Below the pieces are notes generated by a model. That model was not told the DNA's origin, did not search any database, and saw nothing but the letters and a program-made list of their open reading frames with translations. A stretch of DNA of 5,506 nt from contig JAJXXG010000364.1 of NCBI GenBank assembly GCA_021781255.1, positions 1-5,506 on the forward strand, read 5' to 3'. Every line of letters begins with the position of its first letter. Within the stretch, counting starts at the first letter, position 1. Shown here piece by piece: positions 1 to 5,506 of this stretch. The stretch comes from Acidobacteriota bacterium. Its GTDB lineage: Bacteria; Acidobacteriota; Terriglobia; Terriglobales; Acidobacteriaceae. Both the position numbers and the translations under genes were made by a program.

Positions 1-43
1 CCATGAACGCGAAAACCCTCCCGCGCTCGGTTATCATAAGGCG

Positions 44-934
44 ATGTCCGCCGACGTAAAGTCGTTGATTCATGAGGGCGCCGAGCAAACGGATCAGGCG
101 CTCGATGCGCTCATACCCCGCGCCGAAACCGTACCCGCCTCTATCCACGGAGCGATGCGCCACTCGGTATTCGCCGGCGGCAAGCGCCTGCGCCCCGTTC
201 TCGCCATGCAGGCCGCTGTCACCATCGCGGGCGCACTCCCAGCCGGTATAGCACGCCTCGGCGCGGCGCTCGAGATGCTCCACACGTACTCGCTCATCCA
301 CGACGATCTGCCCGCGCTCGACAACGACGACCTGCGCCGCGGCAAGCCCACCTGCCACGTCGTCTTCGGCGAAGCCATCGCCATCCTCGCCGGTGACGCG
401 CTGCAGACGCGCGCCTACGAAATCCTCGCCGGGCTCGAGTGCCCGCCCGCAGCCACAGTGGAAATCATTCGACTCATCGCCAACGCCACCGGCACAGTCG
501 ACGGCATGATTGGCGGTCAGGTTCTCGACCTGGAAGGCGAAGGCCACAAGCCCACACCTGAACTCGTCGAAGCAATTCACCGCGCCAAGACAGGTGCGCT
601 TATCCGCGTCAGCGTCGTCACCGGTGGCCTCTTCGCAGGTGCAACGCCTGAGGACGTCAACCGCCTCGACACCTTCGGCAGTAAAGCCGGACTGGCGTTC
701 CAGATTATCGATGACATTCTCGACATGACCGTCGATTCCGCGCAGCTGGGCAAAACCGCCGGCAAGGATCTCGCGACGGAAAAGTCCACCTGGCCCGCAG
801 TGTATGGGATTGAACAGAGTCAGCGTGACGCCGCAGCGCTCATCGACGAAGCTTTTGCCGCCCTCGCGCCATACGGCAGCCGCGCCGACGGTCTCAAATC
901 CGTTGCCCGCTATCTCGTCGAGCGCAAGAATTAG
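44..934 (+). CDS. ispA: Polyprenyl diphosphate synthase, farnesyl diphosphate synthase (IspA) type
   Basis: Trans-prenyltransferase of the IspA/FPP synthase family. It is expected in the cytoplasm, condensing isopentenyl diphosphate with DMAPP and GPP to give FPP, the precursor of undecaprenyl carriers, quinone tails and hopanoids. Seen in the 296-residue protein: GGKRLRP (45-51) for diphosphate binding; the first Asp-rich motif DDLPALDNDD (87-96), with the two extra residues of bacterial-type enzymes; IGGQ (156-159); KTGAL (182-186); and the second Asp-rich motif DDILD (223-227), followed by GKDLATEKST (240-249). Five residues before the first motif is Tyr82, as in E. coli IspA, which favours a C15 product over C20, although a GGPP synthase cannot be excluded. 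Length matches the family (E. coli about 299). The ATG at 44 gives a family-like N terminus, but the preceding AAGG is very close to the start and the frame stays open to base 2, so a longer N terminus is possible. It is followed 3 bases later by the DUF59 gene, probably in one operon. Confidence 0.94.
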   Translation: MSADVKSLIHEGAEQTDQALDALIPRAETVPASIHGAMRHSVFAGGKRLRPVLAMQAAVTIAGALPAGIARLGAALEMLHTYSLIHDDLPALDNDDLRRGKPTCHVVFGEAIAILAGDALQTRAYEILAGLECPPAATVEIIRLIANATGTVDGMIGGQVLDLEGEGHKPTPELVEAIHRAKTGALIRVSVVTGGLFAGATPEDVNRLDTFGSKAGLAFQIIDDILDMTVDSAQLGKTAGKDLATEKSTWPAVYGIEQSQRDAAALIDEAFAALAPYGSRADGLKSVARYLVERKN

Positions 935-937
935 CGC

Positions 938-1264
938 ATGTTAATGGAATCAGACATCCTCACCGCTCTGCGCGATTGCTTTGACCCTGAGGTAAAGCTC
1001 AATCTCGTCGATCTGGGCCTCATCTACGGCGTTGAAACCGGCCCTGATCCCGATTCCACTCCCGCATGGCCGCGCCAGTGGGTCCGCGTCACCATGACCC
1101 TCACCACCCCGCAATGCCCAGCCAGCGGCCTCATCTTCGAGCAGGTCAATAACCGGCTCGCCTGCATCTCTGACATCAGCAAGGTAGAGGTCAATCTCGT
1201 TTGGGAACCCAAATGGACGCCGCACCGCATCAGCCCTGAAGGCCGCCGCCAGCTCGGCATCTAG
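938..1264 (+). CDS. MIP18/DUF59 family metal-sulfur cluster assembly factor (SufT-like)
   Basis: Small single-domain protein of 108 residues belonging to the DUF59/MIP18 family, whose members (SufT, PaaD, the eukaryotic CIA factor MIP18) help mature Fe-S proteins in the cytosol. Seen: an early DPE (16-18); LNLVDLGLIY (21-30), the family's most typical block; TLTTPQCPASG (54-64) with the conserved Cys60 thought to bind metal or cluster; and the C-terminal VNLVWEPKWTP (85-95) followed by IS..GRRQLG. The loop at 33-48 between the first two strands is rich in Pro, Asp and Ser and somewhat longer than usual. Cys14 and Cys76 are additional cysteines. Two ATGs, at 938 and 944, could start it; 938 is chosen because it lies 3 bases after the upstream stop, consistent with reinitiation, and neither has a good Shine-Dalgarno. 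No SUF genes are visible nearby. It is probably cotranscribed with the prenyltransferase. Domain identity is firm; assignment to SufT itself is not. Confidence 0.9.
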   Translation: MLMESDILTALRDCFDPEVKLNLVDLGLIYGVETGPDPDSTPAWPRQWVRVTMTLTTPQCPASGLIFEQVNNRLACISDISKVEVNLVWEPKWTPHRISPEGRRQLGI

Positions 1265-1276
1265 CGCAAGCAGGCC

Positions 1277-1627
1277 CTAAACTTTTTGCGGCCCCTCTGC
1301 AATCGCCTGCGAAATCTGCTCGCGCTTTTCTTCGAGATCGCCTACTGTGCTCTGCACCTTCCCAATTAGTCCCTGCACGTGCTCCACATAGCCGGGCAGC
1401 GAGTTCCACCAGCCCCGTATCGCCGCCTGCTGGTCAAGCATGGCCAGCGCCGTGCCGGATACCGCCGTCACCAGACCCGCCCGCCTTTGCCCAGCCAGCA
1501 GCAATAACCCACCCGCAATCAAGGTGCTGCTCGCCGCCACCATCATCCAGTCTGACGTTGCATCCTCTTTGGCGGCTGCTTCTGCCGCCGGCGCATCTGC
1601 TCTCTTCGGAAACGGTGCCAGTGCCAT
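1277..1627 (-). CDS. Uncharacterised small membrane-anchored protein with a C-terminal helical tail
   Basis: A 116-residue protein not assigned to a named family. Seen: an N-terminal stretch of about 25 residues rich in Ala, Lys and Glu (no signal peptide; the first hydrophobic run begins after residue 26); a hydrophobic segment at about 27-46 ending in LLLLAG; a basic turn QRR (47-49); a second, weaker hydrophobic stretch at about 50-65; then a Trp-containing linker (RGWWNSLPGY, 71-80) and an amphipathic helix with charged EEKREQ near the end. This suggests a membrane hairpin or single anchor with a cytoplasmic helical or coiled-coil tail. The reading frame is open back to 1948 but overlaps the upstream gene there; the start at 1627 is chosen because a clear GGGAGG lies 4 bases before it. 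The upstream zinc-ribbon-like gene is on the same strand, 133 bases away, so the two could be cotranscribed. It resembles YtxH-like or holin-like small proteins only in general architecture. Function unknown. Confidence 0.72.
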   Translation of the reverse strand: MALAPFPKRADAPAAEAAAKEDATSDWMMVAASSTLIAGGLLLLAGQRRAGLVTAVSGTALAMLDQQAAIRGWWNSLPGYVEHVQGLIGKVQSTVGDLEEKREQISQAIAEGPQKV

Positions 1628-1630
1628 GCA

Positions 1631-1637
1631 TCCTCCC
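1631..1637 (-). promoter_or_regulatory. Shine-Dalgarno site of the small membrane protein gene
   Basis: Read on the minus strand this is GGGAGGA, with 4 bases between its last G and the ATG at 1627. It is the best ribosome-binding site in the window and decides the start of the 116-residue gene against the longer open frame that runs into the upstream gene. Confidence 0.7.
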
Positions 1638-1666
1638 TTTCCGCCCTCTTCGCTCTCTGCGAAACA

Positions 1667-1754
1667 TCGGGCTAAACCTGTTTGGTTTGCGTTCTTCAAT
1701 CTCCGTCGCACCCTGCGTCCACATTGGCACGACACATTTGTACGATTAGCCCGA
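1667..1754. repeat. 9-bp perfect inverted repeat in the spacer between the two small genes, with two small nested or adjacent hairpins
   Basis: TCGGGCTAA at 1667-1675 is the exact reverse complement of TTAGCCCGA at 1746-1754, with 70 bases between the arms. Two short hairpins lie close by: AAACC/GGTTT (1674-1678 and 1684-1688, 5-base loop), which overlaps the first arm, and TTCGC/GCGAA (1649-1653 and 1659-1663, 5-base loop), which sits just upstream of the ribosome-binding site of the small membrane protein. The repeats are certain as sequence; whether they fold in RNA, bind a protein or are chance is unknown. No U-run follows any of them on the minus strand, so they do not look like terminators. 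Confidence 0.4.
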
Positions 1755-1764
1755 CTGCGCTCAA
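1737..1764 (-). promoter_or_regulatory. Possible weak promoter for the small membrane protein gene
   Basis: On the minus strand, TTGAGC (1764-1759) is separated by 16 bases from TACAAA (1742-1737), matching the -35 and -10 consensus at four of six positions each. It overlaps the stop codon of the upstream zinc-ribbon-like gene and would leave a leader of about 100 bases carrying the hairpins at 1649-1663 and 1674-1688. Matches this weak arise by chance often; it is listed because the spacer is otherwise unexplained. Confidence 0.22.
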
Positions 1765-2069
1765 TCCAGATCGAAATCGCGCAGCGGTTTGCCATCCGGC
1801 GCGTCTTTCGCTTTGCGCAGCGCCTCGGCAAATTTCTTCTCCAGCAAATCGGCCTTGTTGCGTTCCGCGTCCACACTCTGCCGAAAGATCGACTCTTTGC
1901 GCTCGTCGTGATCGCGCATGGCCTGCGCCGCCGTCGCCAGATCCTCAAATGTGCGCTTGCGCGGCGCGGGCGTATGACTCACCACCAGGCCTGTCTCCGC
2001 ATCGATCTTCAGCATCGCCCCGCAGTCAGGGCACGCGACCTCAAACGTGGATGTCTTGTTCTTGCCCAT
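1761..2069 (-). CDS. Uncharacterised half-zinc-ribbon, coiled-coil protein
   Basis: A 102-residue hydrophilic protein. Seen: a short basic start (MGKNK); a zinc-knuckle-like CPDCG with Cys13 and Cys16, followed by a predicted beta hairpin (MLKIDAETGLVVSH, 19-32) as in zinc ribbons, but with no second Cys pair; a basic patch PRKR (36-39); a long charged helix from about 41 to 90 with heptad-like spacing, probably coiled coil; and an acidic tail ending DFDLD. With only one CxxC, metal binding would need dimerisation, which the coiled coil could provide; this is inference. No signal peptide or membrane segment, so cytoplasmic. The ATG at 2069 is preceded by GGTGAG, a modest ribosome-binding site. 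It lies 59 bases beyond the atp operon terminator, so it probably needs its own promoter or read-through. Codon use and composition resemble the neighbours. Similar small proteins seem common in Acidobacteriota (from memory, unchecked). Function unknown. Confidence 0.78.
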   Translation of the reverse strand: MGKNKTSTFEVACPDCGAMLKIDAETGLVVSHTPAPRKRTFEDLATAAQAMRDHDERKESIFRQSVDAERNKADLLEKKFAEALRKAKDAPDGKPLRDFDLD

Positions 2070-2128
2070 CTCACCGCCATTGTAGGCGCTCCACCGCCTG
2101 CTCCACCAGCACCCCGTTTTGCACCTAG

Positions 2129-2156
2129 AAAAAGGCCCTGCTCTTCGCAGGGCCTT
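2129..2156 (-). terminator. Intrinsic terminator of the atp operon
   Basis: A perfect 10-bp stem (2132-2141 pairing with 2147-2156, core GGCCCTGC/GCAGGGCC) with a 5-base loop. Read on the minus strand, the stem runs into a TTTTT tract (2133-2129), giving a standard Rho-independent terminator 29 bases after the atpC stop codon. On the + strand it lacks an immediate U-run, and no + strand gene leads into it. Confidence 0.88.
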
Positions 2157-2185
2157 CTCTGGCTGATTTCCTTTTTCGCGTGCCG

Positions 2186-2614
2186 CTAGGCTTTCTCTGT
2201 TCCGGTCGCCGAAGCAATCTTTGCCTCAGCCTCGAATATCACGCGCAGCGCCTCGGTGTATGCCTCTTCGCTGTCGCCCGCTTCCTTCCACATCCGCAGG
2301 CCGCGGCCTAGCTGCTCCTCAGCACGAGGCACATCTATTTCATCGGGCCGCAGCGCATCATTCGCCAGAATCGTCACACGATCCGGCAGCACCTCGGCAA
2401 AGCCCCAGCTAACGTTGTACCGCTGGCCATTTCCCTCGCCGCCGTGCAACAGAACATCGCCTGCGCCAAGCTCGGCCATCAGCGGAGCATGGCCGTAAAG
2501 GGGTTCAAGGTAGCCGGTCTTCGACGGAAGCTCCACTGAGTCCGCCGTCACCTCAAAGAGCGTGCGCTCCGGCGTCACCAGCCTCACTCGCAATTGATTT
2601 GTATCCTCTGCCAT
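2186..2614 (-). CDS. atpC: F-type ATP synthase epsilon subunit
   Basis: Epsilon subunit of the F1 central stalk (142 residues; family about 130-140). It joins gamma to the c-ring and can inhibit ATP hydrolysis through its C-terminal helices. Seen: an N-terminal beta-sandwich domain with RLVTPER (11-17), YGHAPLMAEL (40-49) and YNVSWGFAEVLPDRVTIL (66-83), the usual order of strands; then two predicted C-terminal helices (about 95-108 and 114-136, Ala/Glu-rich), so the full two-domain form is present. The usual GxLGxLPGH loop is altered here to GYLEPLYGH (34-42), keeping the invariant Gly-His. Start at 2614 gives a normal N terminus; upstream there is only a weak GA-rich site in the 29-base gap after atpD. 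It is last in the cluster and followed by the terminator. Identification is secure from sequence and position. Confidence 0.96.
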   Translation of the reverse strand: MAEDTNQLRVRLVTPERTLFEVTADSVELPSKTGYLEPLYGHAPLMAELGAGDVLLHGGEGNGQRYNVSWGFAEVLPDRVTILANDALRPDEIDVPRAEEQLGRGLRMWKEAGDSEEAYTEALRVIFEAEAKIASATGTEKA

Positions 2615-2643
2615 GCTCGTCTATCCGCGCTTATCGCGCCGGC

Positions 2644-5168
<2,525 letters not shown>

Positions 5169-5191
5169 TCGTCAGTTCTCAGTCGTCCGTC

Positions 5192-5506
5192 TTACGCCCG
5201 GGCAGCGGCCATCTCCGCCGCAAACCCCGCCTTGTATTCTTTCAGCGCTGCGTGCAACTTCTCACGGACCTCATCGTCGAGCTGGCGTTTCTTTGTCAGC
5301 TCTTCCATCAGCAGGCCCTGCGTCGCCTCGAAGTATTTGTGTAGTCCATCCTCAAATGCGCGAATCTCGCTCACCTGCAGATCGTCCAGATAGCCCTGTG
5401 TGCCCGCGAAGAGCACCACTGCCTGTTGCTGCCACGTCAGTGGATGGAACTGCGGCTGTTTCAGCAATTCCGTCAGCCGCTGGCCGCGATTCAACTGCTT
5501 CTGTGT
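5192..5506 (-). CDS. atpA: F-type ATP synthase alpha subunit, C-terminal part (cut by the window edge)
   Basis: Only the last 104 codons are inside the window; the 5' part lies beyond base 5506. The visible residues match the C-terminal helical domain of Atp[19 protein letters not shown] at the start (E. coli has KQLDHGQKVTELLKQKQY), then [18 protein letters not shown] and a helix ending in LKEYKAGF. Alpha holds the non-catalytic nucleotide sites of the F1 head; those motifs (P-loop) are upstream and not seen here. The TTG at 5494 is an internal Leu codon, not a start, because the frame continues to the window edge with matching family residues. The gene ends in TAA, 23 bases before atpG. Upstream neighbours in the usual order would be atpF/atpH, which cannot be checked here. 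Confidence 0.96.
   Translation of the reverse strand, partial: TQKQLNRGQRLTELLKQPQFHPLTWQQQAVVLFAGTQGYLDDLQVSEIRAFEDGLHKYFEATQGLLMEELTKKRQLDDEVREKLHAALKEYKAGFAAEMAAARA

Noticed and set aside
1434..1730. Minus-strand 98-codon open frame across the spacer
   Set aside because: It is an alternative frame overlapping the membrane protein gene, starts at GTG without a ribosome-binding site, and gives a Gly/Arg-rich sequence with no features.
1628..1948. N-terminal extension of the small membrane protein back to 1948
   Set aside because: The extension is Arg/Trp/Cys-rich low-quality protein read out of frame through the zinc-knuckle gene, and a clear Shine-Dalgarno supports the start at 1627.
2079..2084. 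TACAAT on the minus strand as the -10 box of the zinc-knuckle gene
   Set aside because: A good -10 hexamer, but there is no acceptable -35 at 16-18 bases, and it is so close to the ATG at 2069 that the message would be nearly leaderless. Not strong enough to annotate.
1440..2189. Long + strand open frame of 249 codons antisense to the two small genes
   Set aside because: It runs through both small minus-strand genes and past the terminator hairpin; its protein is Arg/Pro/Ala-rich with no recognisable domain, and the minus-strand frames have a good ribosome-binding site and coherent protein features.
2615..2643. Small GCGC/GCGC palindrome in the atpD-atpC gap as a processing or attenuation hairpin
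   Set aside because: Only about 4 pairs with no U-run; in DNA this GC-rich such palindromes are expected by chance.

Overview
The window is GC-rich chromosomal DNA, tightly packed with housekeeping genes. It most likely comes from an Acidobacteriota (Terriglobia-like) bacterium. That assignment is an inference from the unusually long ATP synthase gamma subunit, the style of the two small uncharacterised proteins and the overall protein character; no marker gene in the window proves it. I see no insertion sequence, phage gene, CRISPR array, rRNA or tRNA.

Layout: on the + strand, a farnesyl-diphosphate-synthase-type prenyltransferase (44-934) is followed after 3 bases by a small MIP18/DUF59 metal-sulfur cluster assembly protein (938-1264). 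These converge, with only 12 bases between stop codons, on minus-strand genes that fill the rest of the window. In their order of transcription these are the 3' end of atpA (alpha, from the right edge), atpG (gamma), atpD (beta) and atpC (epsilon). A strong intrinsic terminator follows at 2129-2156. Beyond it lie two small genes: a half-zinc-ribbon/coiled-coil protein (1761-2069) and a short membrane-anchored protein with a helical tail (1277-1627).

The atpA-atpG-atpD-atpC cluster encodes the catalytic F1 sector of the F-type ATP synthase; the missing subunits (delta, a, b, c) must lie elsewhere, delta and b perhaps upstream of atpA. Spacing in the cluster is 11-29 bases, and the atpD ribosome-binding site overlaps the atpG stop codon, which suggests translational coupling. 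The + strand pair joins isoprenoid chain synthesis with Fe-S cluster maturation; a functional link is possible but unproven.

The most interesting features are the gamma subunit, about 70 residues longer than the E. coli protein through two charged insertions, one at the same site as the chloroplast/cyanobacterial regulatory insertion, and the two small unknown genes downstream of the atp terminator, separated by a 133-base spacer rich in inverted repeats. I found no evidence for an entirely new multi-gene system. No stretch longer than about 135 bases lacks a gene.
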